NCBI RefSeq assembly: GCF_000524195.1 | Contig: NW_020170383.1 | Location: 1,975,758 to 2,039,757 of the forward strand | DNA: 64,000 nucleotides | Direction: 5' to 3' | Source of the DNA: Echinococcus granulosus | Lineage: Eukaryota; Platyhelminthes; Cestoda; Cyclophyllidea; Taeniidae | In this document: positions 46,801 through 60,500 of the stretch, one piece after another | Layout: every line of letters begins with the position of its first letter | How positions within the stretch are numbered: position 1 is the first letter of the stretch | Program-made: the position numbers and the translations under genes | Notes under the pieces: generated by a model | The model's database searches: none | Seen by the model: only the letters and a program-made list of their open reading frames with translations | Told to the model about the DNA's origin: nothing

Positions 46801-47753
46801 AGGCAAATACTCTCGGCCGTTGATTGTAGACGTTTTCCGCAAAACGCGAAGCTCATTCCTTGTATAATTCCCTCCTTCTCCACTGCGAGCTGCAAAATAA
46901 ATGTGAACACCAATCAACGTAGTATAAATTCAATTCTGCAATTCAAAAAGAAGGAAGCATAGAAACAAATGAGGAATATGTACAAAATATGCACCAACCA
47001 GAAAGTAGATAGATCTGATTTCATCAACATTATAACCACAGATATGTTGAGAAAATCGTGTACACTAGGCAGGTCTACACAACACAAAACCAGAACATAC
47101 ATCGGTGGCTTGATGTTCGTGCACACGATGCTTTGGACAGTGGAGGTGACTTAACAGCGCTCTTCAGTGCCTCAGCCCTACAAAAAAGTTTAAGTTGCAA
47201 CTTTTCATAACATCTACCTCTCTAGCGCTTGTCTGGCTAATCGTTCAACTTTTTCACGAAAAGCTCGATCGTTCGTTTCATTACGCTGAACAATTTTAAG
47301 TGCTAAAATCACATACCACTTTCAAGAGTACTTCGATAGCTTGACTGTACAGATTGAGAGCGTCTACGGTATTATCCTGTTCATCTGCTTCCAGTGCCTC
47401 ATTGAGGAGGCATTTCGCCCGCTCAACTTCCATCTAAGTAGTTATATAAATAAATGGAATCTGTACATTTTGCTGCGGGACTTTCACAGCCGACCCCGCT
47501 GCATCTAAAAAGGCCATTACAGTGACATGAAAATACCTCTCTTCTCAACCAATTCCTCAGCGTGTTTCGTGTACGAACGCGCAAGCGTCAAAATATCAGG
47601 ATTTGTAGAACCCGCATTTCTCGCATTCAACCATGCCTGAACTGCCTCAGCATAGTAGAATACTGCCAGATCGAAATCTTTCGCATTTTCGAAGTGTTGC
47701 GCTCGTTTAATAAAGTCATCAGCATCAGCTTCGAGACTTGTCGGATCAGCCAT
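40880..47753 (-). CDS. CAPN7: calpain-7 (atypical MIT-domain calpain, PalBH)
   Basis: Fifteen exons: 47753-47537, 47504-47467, 47433-47317, 47285-47218, 47177-47101, 46889-46748, 46569-46357, 46113-46020, 45820-45674, 45360-45130, 44223-43979, 43645-43513, 43282-42998, 41361-41132, 41024-40880; 793 codons, every phase closed (human 813). Two N-terminal MIT domains ([40 protein letters not shown]) normally bind ESCRT-III-type proteins. The cysteine-protease core keeps its triad: Cys268 (VTDCSFVAS), His437 ([10 protein letters not shown]) and Asn457 (LKNPWS), plus the family signature [17 protein letters not shown]. Two C-terminal C2-like calpain domains follow ([14 protein letters not shown]...; [16 protein letters not shown]...), ending [10 protein letters not shown]. 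There is no calmodulin-like domain, as expected for this subfamily. The enzyme therefore looks active. Two introns near the 5' end are only 31-34 bases. Confidence 0.97.
47286..47316 (-). other. 31-base micro-intron of calpain-7 (intron 3)
   Basis: On the minus strand it runs from GTATGTG to TTGTTCAG. Removal joins ...[11 protein letters not shown] to [12 protein letters not shown] in phase 0. An alternative donor three bases upstream (GTGGTA) would give a 34-base intron and drop one Val. Confidence 0.8.
47434..47466 (-). other. 33-base micro-intron of calpain-7 (intron 2)
   Basis: On the minus strand it runs from GTACAG to CTACTTAG. Its length is a multiple of three but it contains an in-frame TAG at its end, so it must be removed for the second MIT domain to be translated. 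The result is ...VKVPQQN joined to [10 protein letters not shown]. Confidence 0.8.
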
Positions 47754-48561
47754 GACCAAGTAACCACGCTTCTCGTATTGGCCTACTCCATTTGGCGCCC
47801 TAACCTATAAGACTTAAAACATCATGGAAAATTACAAAATTTATATAACAAACTAAAGTGCTTGTATTGCAGTCACTGCATTGTTTTAACTTTATTCTAG
47901 TGACGATGAAAAAGGCCTTAATTCTTTAAACTTTATGAGCAAACACCATATTTGCCCTCAGAATCGTGGCAGCCTAATCCGAATATTCTACTGCTTACGA
48001 ACTGGAAAGGGGTCAAAGCTCAGCACCTTGGCCTCGAAACCAAAACCACCACTTAGTACTATCCGTCACTGGATGTGCACTAACCACACACCATAAAAAC
48101 CAGACAAATTATGAACCGGCCTACAACTCAAAAGTCCCTGTGAAAGAGAGAACCCTCAAAATGAAAATAACCAACCACAGGACAGAAACCCACCCCTCAC
48201 CAATGAAGGAAAAACCCTCTCAACGACAGGTCGAGCAGAATAAGGTCAACAGAAGAGGAACTGGAATCTCACGCTAGTTACTGAAATAGAGGCATTGAGA
48301 ACGGTGCAACATACACATGCACGCAGAATGGGGCGGAAACGAACACAGAATGAGGTAACGGAGAGGCTCGAAGAGGGGAAGGCAAAAAGGAGGATGTCAC
48401 AAGCGTGACATTACAAAGATTGAGGAATATATGAGTATATATACCATGTATTTTAAGTGAAGATAAAAGGAGGCATATTGAAGTCAGACATGGTACATCA
48501 CAGGGAAGAGGAAGAGAGAATAAATTAGTGCTGCCGTCGTTGAAGCCGTTGTCACAATCGC
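47754..48561. other. head-to-tail intergenic gap
   Basis: This 808-base gap lies between the start codon of calpain-7 and the stop codon of the PITPNM gene, both on the minus strand. It must contain the PITPNM 3' UTR and any separate calpain-7 promoter. Purine-rich stretches (48200-48450) are visible, but no gene. Confidence 0.5.
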
Positions 48562-51500
48562 CTACCGGCGGTGTAATGGAGGGGACGAGGGCACGGACAC
48601 GGGTATAACGTCATTCCCCGTTCCCGGTAGATCAAAGATGACAGCGGACGGTTCAGACGACGCGGCAGAGGAGTAAAGAAATTCAGCCGCATTTCGCAGC
48701 ACCGCCGCACTCAGTGGCCCAGTGGCCGGGGTCGAGAGATGCTGCTGGTTCATTAGCGCCTTGAAGTGCAATGCATAACCCTCTCGGATTGGCTGTAAAT
48801 TAATAAGAACTAGACTATTTGTGAACAAACCAAAACCAACAAAACTTATTAGAAATATGCTGCAAAACCAACATGAATATTAACAAGCAAATACTCAAAG
48901 ATGTTAGTGCCATTAATTGTATTTGTGTGAGGTGTAAGTCATGTTGATCAATTTAGCAAATAGCACTAAGTTGCTGTAAAAAATAAGAAGGGGGACTTTT
49001 GAGGTGAGACGCTGAACAGTAACAGCACATCAAATGTAGAACATGCACAATCGAAAGTTCGCCACAAAATAGGCATCAAGTTGCAAGTGATGTGAGTGAA
49101 TTGCCATAATGGCGCATTCCTAATCGGTTTTCCACAAAGGATGGTTTCCCCACTTATGCTCCGAAGGACAAACTTGTTCATCCAGCTGAAGTTGGGTAAT
49201 GTAAACATCCACGTAAATACTACAAAATATCCCATAAAGTCTAAAAACCCTACAGACCTTTGTGGTATGTCGGCAGAATTGATCATAAATATGCCGCAAT
49301 CACAATTACGTAGAGTTCAATGATAATTTAAAAACGTTTGGATGAAGCTGGAATCTTCGTTAAGAAGGAAAAGGCGACTTACGGTTGCTTCCAGAGCCTG
49401 ACGACGAGAGAGCTTTCCCACCGCAAATATTTGGTGCGCTTGAAGACCTAAGGACCGGTAGATTGGCACATCCTTAGCCGATCCGTAGGCGCAGTGCACG
49501 GATAGTTGGTTCTGTTTCAAGCACAACAATACTATTTGTATAATTAAGCCGCAGTTTTTGGTAAAATCAGTAAATGAACCAGCCAAGAATTTTGATGAAT
49601 TGAATTTAGCAAAGTCATGGCGGATGAAAGCCCAAATATTCGTGACTACGAGTGAATCATTTTTTAAATTAGTGTAAATATGAAGTGGTAAGGAGGGTAT
49701 CCGTTGCGAGTCTTAAAGAAAAGTACGTGGTGATCGCCTAAGTGGCGCATCTTATTTCCCAAGAGTATTCTAATTCAGTGAAAGGTGATGGTGTGGAAAT
49801 GAAGGCAATAAAATTTATTCAAGGCAGTGGGATATGAACTATACACTCGGATGTTGCTGAAAAACGTATCAACCAATATAGTATTCGGGTGTTACTTCAG
49901 CTATACGAGGTCCTGTTGTGGGCCAAATCCCTCACCCTGGCACCACCATATAAAAAAAGGGATTTTATTAGATAAAATACTCCAAACTCAATAATAAACC
50001 ACTTTTAAGCACTTTCAGTCATAGCACAGTCAAGGGAAATATTATCGTGGAGCGGATTTTTGAAGTATGCGAGAAATTCTACTCCTTCGGATTGCAAATT
50101 ATTGTTCCACTATAAAGAAAATATCTCCCTAGATCTGAATACCACCAAGCTCTAGCAATAATGTATTTCCAATGGCTATTCTCATTCAAATTCAACAACT
50201 TCTGTCTGGGTAACAGTATTTTTTTCCGATTTGTTCATAGCTTTCACGACAGTACTGTGTTTAGATGACCAGTACATCAATCAAATCGTGTTTTGGAACA
50301 AAATCCCAAATGAAAGCAAAGGTAACGATGCTATATCATGCCCAGTGTGTCCTCAAGTATCCATCGTGACTCATGAAAGTGCATCAAAGTGAGCAACTAG
50401 TGTAAATATGAGCGTAAATGACTCCCAGTGAGAGAGAGGAGGGAGAGGAGCAGAGAGTAGGAGAGGGAAACACACCTGTTCAACAAGGGACTTGAGGAGG
50501 AGAGCCTTTTGCCGCAGAGGGTCGGTGAAGATGCCGTCCAGAAAGAAAGTGAGGCCTGGCGGAAAATTGTGCTGGGCGAGCCACGAGGCGACCTGGCGGT
50601 GCTGCATGTCCGGTCGCGCCGAAATGTAGATGAGGAGGTAGCCCAGCGCGTACCAGTGGCGCATTATGTCCACGCTGCCCGGTCGCACTTTCGGATCCTG
50701 AGTAAACACGGAGAGAAGGGTTCAATATAAGACCAAAGTAAGCATCATCGTGATTTTAAAAAGTGCTCCGGAAGTACCCCTCTAAAATCTAAGTCAAGCC
50801 AACGTATTTTTTTTCCCTCCCCTACTATTATCCACAAGATCCATCGCACATCAAATCCTGTGTCGAAGATCCCATCAGCTGGAAAGTGGGAAGTCCTGCC
50901 AATAAAAAGCACGTTATTTGTATTATTATGTAAAAGCAATAAGTTGAAAGTGTCTTATCAGCAGTCGAGTGATGCGTGTTGTTGACAGTCTAATCAGTAC
51001 GGTCAAAGCTAACTCCATTCTGGGATATCCCCTATTTCGCTGAATTAGGAAAGACGAGAGTTAAGATAATTCTTCCAACAGGACTACCATTGAATGATTA
51101 TGCTTCAATTATTTCTCCATCGAAGACCCGCTTTTAAAAGGGGATTGCCAACAAACGCTTTTAAATTTTCAAAGATTTTAATCGAGGAATTTAAACATGA
51201 TATTATTGTAGGTTTACGTTATTTGCTTGATTATCGTAGTACTATGAAAAATCAGTGTGCCGCTTTTTCCCAAAACGACTATAAAAACAGTCGAATTCTA
51301 ACCAAATCACTGTATGACTGTGCTTATTGTATGAGATTCCACTGAGGGTGTGACAGTAAACAACCATTCACTTTGTTGTTTGTTTAAAGATTCGAACACA
51401 AATATTCATAAAATATTCTACACAAATTCCAACACCCATGCAGATGGGCAGTGCAATGCAGTGCGAAATAGCTCCTTCAATTATGCATTCAAAAGGCATT

Positions 51501-54500
51501 TGCTTTTATCCTAGCATGTGGCAGTGGACCTTGGCGAATCAATCAAAGTGTGCAAATTCGAGGATGGAACGTGGGATTCTGCAGCTTTGAAACTGTGTAC
51601 CGCATGTATTTTGCATGATACATGGTGAATTTACAGGCTGTAAAAACACTCGCATTTCAGTCCTCGTGGGGTAAAGTCAACTGAGGCGAATGAAGGTGCA
51701 GGTTCAAACGATCGCATGTGTTGCTTCAGTTAAAGCAGAAACTTCAAATTAGAAAGGAAGCTGTCGTCAAACGACATACGTGAGGAAAAGGTGAAATCGA
51801 AGATAAGAGTGAAAGGGGGAGAAGACAAATGACATGAACATACCATTTGACGATAACACTGCAGAGAAAAATATTTTTGCTGTACGCCATGCAAACATAC
51901 TAAAGAAAATATTTCAAGTTGATTTCAAAATAAAGTCAAGAGCGTATGAAGTTCCTGGATTAACGTCAAGAGGCGTTTAGCAGTCAGTGTTTAGAACAGA
52001 CCAATTAAAGGGTAAAAATACACGACTGTCACTCGCATTACACACCAAATATGATACGACATTACCACAGTCATGTAAACAATAAGTAAAGTAACATGAA
52101 ATTTGAGCATTCGTAAATGAATCTACATGTTCTAACGGTGCAAATGGAATTGCAAAAGTGAACCCAATACAGTACACTGAACAGTGAAATTGCGATCTTG
52201 CCTTTTAATTACCTTCACCAATTGGTCCAAACTAATAAGTGTGTAAAATAGAATCATAACTGGAGAAATAGGTGAAGCCAATGCATTCTGCAGTGCATTG
52301 ACTTGATCTCAAATCTACTTTTCCGTTTAATTCGTATGCAGGTAGGTGCGTATTAAAACAAGTGTTAATAAAAAGCACACCTTCCCCATGAGAGAGAGAC
52401 TGGCAGCAAAGGAGCCATCGATGCTACAAATGACGACATTGCAGTTGGGCGGAACGATGGCGAGAGTAAGTTCTACTGCCTGTTCGTTGGGCTCGCCGAT
52501 GACGGGGACGAGTTGGATGCGATGCAGACCCACCGGCAGTCGAGAGGCCTCAGATAGCTGAAATGTGAGGCGGCCGTTGGAGTCGGTAATCTGGCTGCCT
52601 AGACGCTCCCACCCCACCCCCTTCGCATCGATCATCGGTTGTAAACGGTAGAAGATTTCCACCTGTAAGGAAAAATTAACACCTTCATCAGTGATGTCAC
52701 TACTTTTCTTGAATTGTAGTCAGTCAAAAGTTTGTTTATTTAAGTAGTTGCTCGACTTGTCATTCCAAAAAAATAAACGCGCTGAAGTCACCGGTTCCAT
52801 TTGAGGCTGACTCCGTTCATGAGAGGTTCAGTCAATCAACATTACTTTCGATACTGCAATTCTTTAAGGTGCTGCCATTACTGGGGTTAGCCAAAAAACA
52901 AACAAATTTAATAAAAGTAAGAGGGATGTGAAGAATTGATTTTATTTATTCCCATTTGTAAAGGATCAGTCTACATCCCCTCAACACTGCTTCCGGACAC
53001 GATGTTGGCTAAAGTTAATACGCATTTACCTAAAAGGGAATAAAGAATACAATTGAAGTAGAATAACCCATCCAAAACAGGACTTTAACAGCTCTAGAAA
53101 AGAAGCACACGGACTCAAGTTAGACGATTTATTTTTCTAGAATGAAAAAGAGGGACCCAGGTTTATTATTTTGGGTAATTTTTTAATTTTTTTCTGTCTC
53201 CTGCGTAAAAGGCGCCGCTTTTGAGATGCCGGTAAGTGAGTACTCCCAAATCGGAGGTGCCGATCGTGTTTAATATAAAGGTGGTTCTATCAGCTTACTG
53301 AGGTTACAACATGCTGATCAATTGAGAGAACAAATTTATCAATCGCATTCAAAAAAAAGCGATGCTGTGCCAATGGATTCAATCGAAAATCGGGGTAAAC
53401 AATTAGATGCAATTCGTCAGCGGCACAATAAGCTCTACCAGATCTCATCTCCTGAAATGGCTTCCCGAGAACTAAACGCCTCCGAAAGATGTAGGCAAAA
53501 GACGGCTCACCTCTTCGTTCGCCATCGAGGAGAGGTCGAGAGTGCCAAAGGTGAATCGGGCATTAATGACCTGTGGTTGGCCCTCTAGAACAATGGCATC
53601 GTTAGCCCGATGATTGGGATTATTTGTCTGTAATGAGGCAAATGAAGGCAGAAGCGGGTTAATTGAGAGACTGGTTAAATCATACGAGGAACACACAAAC
53701 ATTGATGATAGCAGACAGGAAATACAAATAATTGCGGTGCTACAAATGGCAAAACTCATAAAAAGGAAGCGCTGCGGTATGCTTACTGTTCGAGGAGCAT
53801 AAAGTTAAAACAGTTTTGCGCTGACTCTTTAGGCAATTCGGAGTTGCAGTTTAAATTTAACGAAGCAGTGAGATACTGTGTCACTGAGAAAGAACTCCTC
53901 AAACCGCGCAATTTACCGCAAGATTACGCAGATAGTCAATATGGACGACAAAATTTCACCAGTTTGGGTAGTAAGGCATTAAATATACAAGAAACAGAGC
54001 TTTGTCTTCCATCTGAATATGACCAAGGCAAATGCTCGATTAACTCAATAACAAAAAAGAATCTTAGAGTCTCATCAAAAAAAAGCATCGTCCATAGTGT
54101 GTTTAGGAAATGAGGTGTTCGAAAACAGCGTCAACATAGGTACATTTACGGTAAGATAAAACAATTACCCGACTTATTAACTCAAAACCAATCTAAGTAT
54201 GTGAGTTGGTAGGCTCTTTCCCAGTCAAACTAAAATATAAAACCTAAAAGGCGAAAAATAGGCACACCGATTAATTTGAGACTGAAACGGTGCGAGACGG
54301 ATTAAATTCCACCGTGGATTCGACTTATTCCCATGAAGCAGAAAACTGTGAGATCCAAAAGTAATAAACACCGATGCGTGAAAGCTACATTGTTGTTGGT
54401 TAAGGTGGTACGCACGGAAGTCTTGAAGTCAAACAGCGAAGTAGTAGACCGTCTTTCAAAAGAAAGGCACATCTAAAGTTCAAATATTAGTTCAACAACT

Positions 54501-57500
54501 GATGGTTTTAACCAATTTTCTAATAGGCATGTACGCCACTTAGAGGAAATCGCTTTGAAAACATGAAAACGACAAAATTGGCTTATTAAAGCCCAATCTT
54601 CGATGCTGATGTAACCATACCATAGAAAACCTTTGAACGTCCCAAAATTTTAGGTGAAAAGGAGTGCTGCTGTATCAACGGTAAATATCTGTTCAAATAT
54701 GAGCATAAGGAGGAGCCGTGTCCAGAAAAATAAAATAACCAGAGCATCAAAACACAATAGATGTAGGAGTTTATTTTGCAGAGTTAAGCGTACAGATAGG
54801 CATACCCCGAACCTGACAACAAGCAAGCATTAAACACACAATACAACACTGCTTCGAAAAAAACGATAGGTTGCGCAGTCGAGAAACTTACCATTGAGTA
54901 CGGAAGGCAGGAGGCCTAAAGAACAGTAAAAAACTCAGCACAACCAATCGAAACCACCTTATGATAATGAAAGGATTTGAAATACTTGCAGGGTAAAAAG
55001 GGGCTTGTTTGGACTGCTACAATTGAACACATTAAACAGTAGCAAAAAGGGAAGTTGCAAAACCCTGGATCAAGAAGTGATAAGCGAGATGTAAAGGATT
55101 ACAGTCTTATCGTTGAATGCAACACCACCTAAAATGGATAGCCGGTGGAAAAAGGCAAGAGAAATATTCCATTTTCGCATCCATAGCTACTAAAAGCTCA
55201 TCCATAAATAAACAAATTTGTAATTAAGCGGTAGTAAGGGGAAATAATGTGCGGAAGCAATTTTACAAAAAAACAACATCCTTTTCCCCCATAAGTAGGA
55301 AAAGTACACCCAGTACGTCGAAATGGACCTCTTCATCCAAAAGAAAAAGATGGCAGAGATTGCACCATGAATGACACTTGCTACATCAGAGCAGAGGCCA
55401 GCTGACTAGATAGAATGAATCTCGCCAACGTCATTGTCTCTCAGTGTAATTTTGCAAATAGGAAGGTGCATTATTGCTGTGATAAGGGCGTCAGTAGGAA
55501 CTTTGTCAACATTACTCAGGAGATTGCCTTACATCATTTTGTGGTATAGCGCATCCATCTCAAAAAAGCCAATGTACTAATGAGAATGGCAATATTTTAG
55601 CGAGGTCCAATTGTGCTTCACTGACAGTACCAGCTCAATAGCTATTCTGATTTTGCTGGAAACCTCAGTGTAAAGTTGGTGTTCCTTAAAACGTTCAAGT
55701 CCAACAGTGCCACATACAAGGTCAGAGGGCTAAATAACATTATTTTTCTAACATGATTTTACACAAGATACTAGAATCTGCAATACACTTCAAGTCTTGC
55801 AACCATTATACACATTTACAGTTTATTAGAAGAGTTGAAAGACTATTCAATATCTGCATGCCTATGAGAAATGGGGAATTACGAAAACAGCCCAAGTCCG
55901 ACTTGTATAGATGAAAGCCATTCAGTGTGACGGAGGCATGGCACAATGGGATTGATGAGATCCATCGCACCCGAAGGTCACTTTGATTGGCCATTACTTA
56001 CACAACGAGGTTAGATAGGAGTAGTCATGTTTCTTAGGCAAAAGCTTACGTCCAATCCGGTAAACTTTGTAAAATTAAGTTCAATAAGGTTAGTGAAATG
56101 GGAAAGCCTAGAAGGGAGCCTTTATAATAGAGTGCTCACAATGAAACGGACTTGTTCATAGGAGCAATTTTCTTGATGCGGACTAGAAATGAAACCGGAA
56201 AACAGGATTTGTCATTTGTAAAGAAGGCCCCAACCATTCGATCGGGTAAACATGTTTTAAATTCTGTACAAATCCAATCTGCTCGGTGCCGTACCTTGTG
56301 CAGAATTAACGAGGCACACAACCAAGCAATGACAAGTCAATCGTTTTTTGGGAGAAATTAGCATGCAATAATTGAGGGTGACAGAGGCCTGAAAACTGAA
56401 AAACTTTTTTGATATAACACTCCAATTGCGGATAAATATACCATAATGGATCAGGCGTTCTCTTCACTGGGCATAGTTACAGATGTTCACACAAAAATGC
56501 CTAGAACGACAGTAAATTCTCAAATAACTATAAGTTCGTCCCTATAATTCAGGTTAACGGAATCGCTTTGAGAACACGTACCACACTGGTAGCAATATTT
56601 GACAATCTCCCTGGTTCACTGCAGCCCATATCATGATACACATTACTGCTAAATGTGTTATTAGCAGTAGGCATTTCTATGGCGCACACTACATAATACA
56701 ATGAGTAAAAGATTCAAATAGAGTTATGGTGCATTATGGCGAACGGATACAGGCAACATGTTACTGACAGAAGCCTCGATGCACAGCTCGAAGATGTTTG
56801 ACAGAGACTGGATCATCAAAGCAAGTGAATCCACTTTTTGAGTCTATGTGTGCTTGAGTCTTCTTTCAAAATAACTGTGGAGCTGTGAGACCTCTACCAA
56901 CTATGCTTCTGAAAAGGCAGTCCCGTTAACAGACAAAAATCTACCAGTCTGGTCACAAACGATATCGAACGTGAGCTGTGACGAAGGAACATTTAGAATG
57001 GTCGTAAGTTGGACATTATTATGGAGCGCAATTAGCTAGTTTTACCGGCCCAGTTGCCACAAAGTAACTACAACCTACTTCACCGAGATCTCTGCATATT
57101 TCCATGGCCTCTCTATACTGATAACATGGTCTCCATCTACACAGCACCACCACGGAGAAGACATACAAATCAACCTCTTCGACACGTCTGTGAGGAGTGC
57201 TCGGATGCCATAGTTTGCCTTCATGACATTCACAATGCCGCAAAAAATTTTCGGCGAAAAACACACTTTAATCCGTTCGGTCGGTTTCGACTTGAATCGC
57301 AGCCGATTAGAGATGGAACTGCGGAATTGCCGACCCAGACCACCGGCCTCGTTGCCAGCAGCAGTGGGATTAGAGTTCATTGAGGGCGAGGAGCTGTAGG
57401 TGCGGAGTGAGGAGGAGTGGCTTTTGAAGTGGGAGACGAGGGTGTTGCCAAGGTTGCCCTCCGCAATGTGCCCACTGGGCTCGCCCAAGCACGAGGCTCC

Positions 57501-60500
57501 ACCCCGAAGCCGCTCGGCTAGCTAGGTTGCACCAAGATGAAAGTTCATAAGAGCTGAACGCATGGATGGGAGGGGACATGGCAAAACTAAGCATATGAAC
57601 GCTTACTCATTGTAATTTATGGATTTAGATTTCAAGAGAAATAATTAAGATAATAAAATGCCATATCGGTCTCTTTTCGTGCTAAAATGATTGGTTAGTC
57701 TAATTTAAAGGTTAATCAAGAATAGTATTCCTAATCCATTGCATGAATATTCAGTTTATAATTTTCCAAGTATATGCAAAAATCCTCCACGTTTCTGTGA
57801 CCCTTGCACAGATTGTGTCAAAAAGGATAAGAAACTGAGTACGAGCATTATACCTGGTTTAGCGGTCCCCTTCGTTAATAAAATTAAATGGACAAGCTGA
57901 TTCAATGCTAATTTTTCTCCCTCAAAGCAACACCTCTAAATGGCATTTTTCTGATCTTAACAAGGACTTCCAATGACTAAATAGACGATCTTCCAGATCC
58001 ACAGAAAATTTACATTTTGTACCATGATAAGAGTGGTTATTTCTGCTTTTGCAAATAAACCTTTACGTTAAACGATTACTATTTATGCTCTTCTCATCAC
58101 CACGAGGATTTGCTTAGAATTGTTCAAATCACCAATGGGAAAGATCAAATAGGTGTTTAGCGGCGATTGTATTGGCAGCAACTGTTAGTAGAAAATGGTT
58201 TAACTTAGCGCCTAGTAAAAAAGGAATAAACACACGAAAAATCAACTCGCCTGCCACACAATGAAGCAGCTGGTATCCTTGGACTCCCAATAGCTCGAAT
58301 GAACGAGAGGAGGAAGAGCGCGTGCGAGGATGTTTTGGACATCTTCGGTACAGCACAAGCCCATGTCCAAACGTTGCGATCCCCACCAGCCACCTTGTTC
58401 CAAAACACATACGAACATGAAATAACGGATGCGAGCAAGCAGATTGTCACTCGATTAGCGCGTAGCATATGGACAAGTAGGTGGAAAACACCTCCGCGGA
58501 TGAAAATGTGGTGAAAAATAGGCTGATCACGCGATGGAAGGCAGCAGGGCAGCAAGCCTACCGCGTTATGAAAACGATAAGATGGCCTTAAACCACTACG
58601 ACTTTACCTCTTGAGTTAGTAAAATTTGGGGAATTTGTTGGAAAGCCGTCGGATAATCAACTAAAATTGTCATTTGATAAATTTTCAATGCTACTCAAGG
58701 GCAGAAAACACCACGCTTGGAGAGCCCAACAGACTTGTAAACCTGTGATTTTTATATAAAAAGTGAATTCATGATAGTTTCAATCTCAGGTAAGTCAATA
58801 ATCAAAGTTAACAAGATATTAAATACCATAATGCTCCACCGTATCAGATGTGACCTAATGAAGACGACATCAATTAATTGTGACCTGAACGCCGCGACAC
58901 ACTCCACAAATTTTTAGGATAGAAGAAATACATAAAAATTAGATAAATAAGCCACTGATTTAGAGAAATTCTCGCCGAACATGTATTAGCCAAATAAAGT
59001 TTGCAACCTCACCGAACCAAATTTATCTATTTCAAGGATTCACGGCAAAACGAAAACATTTTCATCCCCTTCCTTGCGTAGGTGATCTTGCCGAATAGGG
59101 TAAAAGCCCTTGCTATAAAACTTTTTTATAAGAATGACATAAGTTGCTTGGTCAAACGATTTTGATGAGGCTACCCAAAGATAACAAAGTAGCAATTGCA
59201 TTAAAAAACCGATGCCTAGCGGTCGTAGCAAACAATTTCGTTGTTTTACGATCACGTAATTACATTTTTCGACTCGGATTTGCATAATCACGTAGCTAGT
59301 GCAAGGTACACAGCTTGATAAAGCAAAAACAATTGAAGCTTTACAGAATGAGCTATTGATCAATGAAATGCTATGATACAAGAGATTTGTAGAAAGTAAA
59401 ACCTACAATTTGGACAACATTTAGCTAGACCTGTGAGGCAACAGTTTGCGCTCTCCTCATAGTACAAACCCGAAATCTACCCAGAATCCGTTCATCGGCT
59501 CTATCGGAGGAGAGAGAGGAAGATGAAGGGTGGTAATGAGGAGCGTCTTGGTGGTCTGTAGGATAGCCGTTGACGGTCACAACCGAGAAGAGGTGCTCCC
59601 GCAGGCGCTGCCACTGGTCAGAACAGTTAGAGGCGGTGGGCAGGTGGACGACGGGGATGCTTTTAAAGGAGGCGTCCAAGAGGGGCTCCAGTCGATAGGC
59701 AAAGGGGTCCGCCAAATTGAAAATGTTGAAGACCTGTTCGCAGGCCGGTCGAAGTGGGATGGAACCGTCGGCTGAACGAAGAAAACAAACACCGTGTATA
59801 AATCCATTGCCACTTTCTCTAATACCCATACGTCCTTTCTGTACGTATGCGTTTTTGTTTTTTTCAGACTGTTGTAAATTTTGACGATAATTTAGCAGTT
59901 GCTGGTGTGTTTATGCATAAACTACTTTGGCATCGGTAATGTTGATCGACTAGTGACAAAATCTGGTGCGTCACAAATTTTTGACAGGCAAACGGAGCCT
60001 TCGTGTATGGATGAATTGCGTGTTGACTACTCACGATTGGTTTTTGCTATTCAAAAGCATTTCCATGGTCTTTTCCAATAAAATACCGCAATATTTTGTT
60101 ACTATTTGGATGCATTTTAGTGTTTTGGGCTGCCTTGTACTACGGCTTCAAACATTTTACAATACATCATTCAAACTTCGGAAGGCCTTTCAGTGTGTTG
60201 AACAAAGTATGTGCCGCTGGGACTTTAGCAACGGAAAGGAAATTTCAAACGATGCTGTGAATGCGATACAATGTAGCAAAAGTTAGTACCACTAGTCCCC
60301 AACCCTTCGAATCCCACCCGATAAGGAAAGCACAGACGATTATAAAAGTCCTTTTATCTAGCGATATTGTTGACCACACGGAGCGAAAATTAGGCGTATT
60401 TAATTGGATTGGGTGAAAAACTCTTCAGCATTCGCGGCTAACACTCCCCAGATTAAACCGATATCTTCGTCATTCCGTTAGTAAACCTCAATTCCCATCA

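Noticed and set aside
58299..58514. 71-codon plus-strand frame and the 116-codon minus-strand frame at 58205-58555
   Set aside because: The true coding frame here is a third one, giving the DDHD sequence with GSQRLDMG and HSSYWESKD; the others are overlaps.
59966..60286. Plus-strand frame containing LGCLVLRL, briefly considered as the missing DDHD strand
   Set aside because: It is on the wrong strand; the real segment (VFLLGSPLGLLL) was found on the minus strand at 60884-60980.
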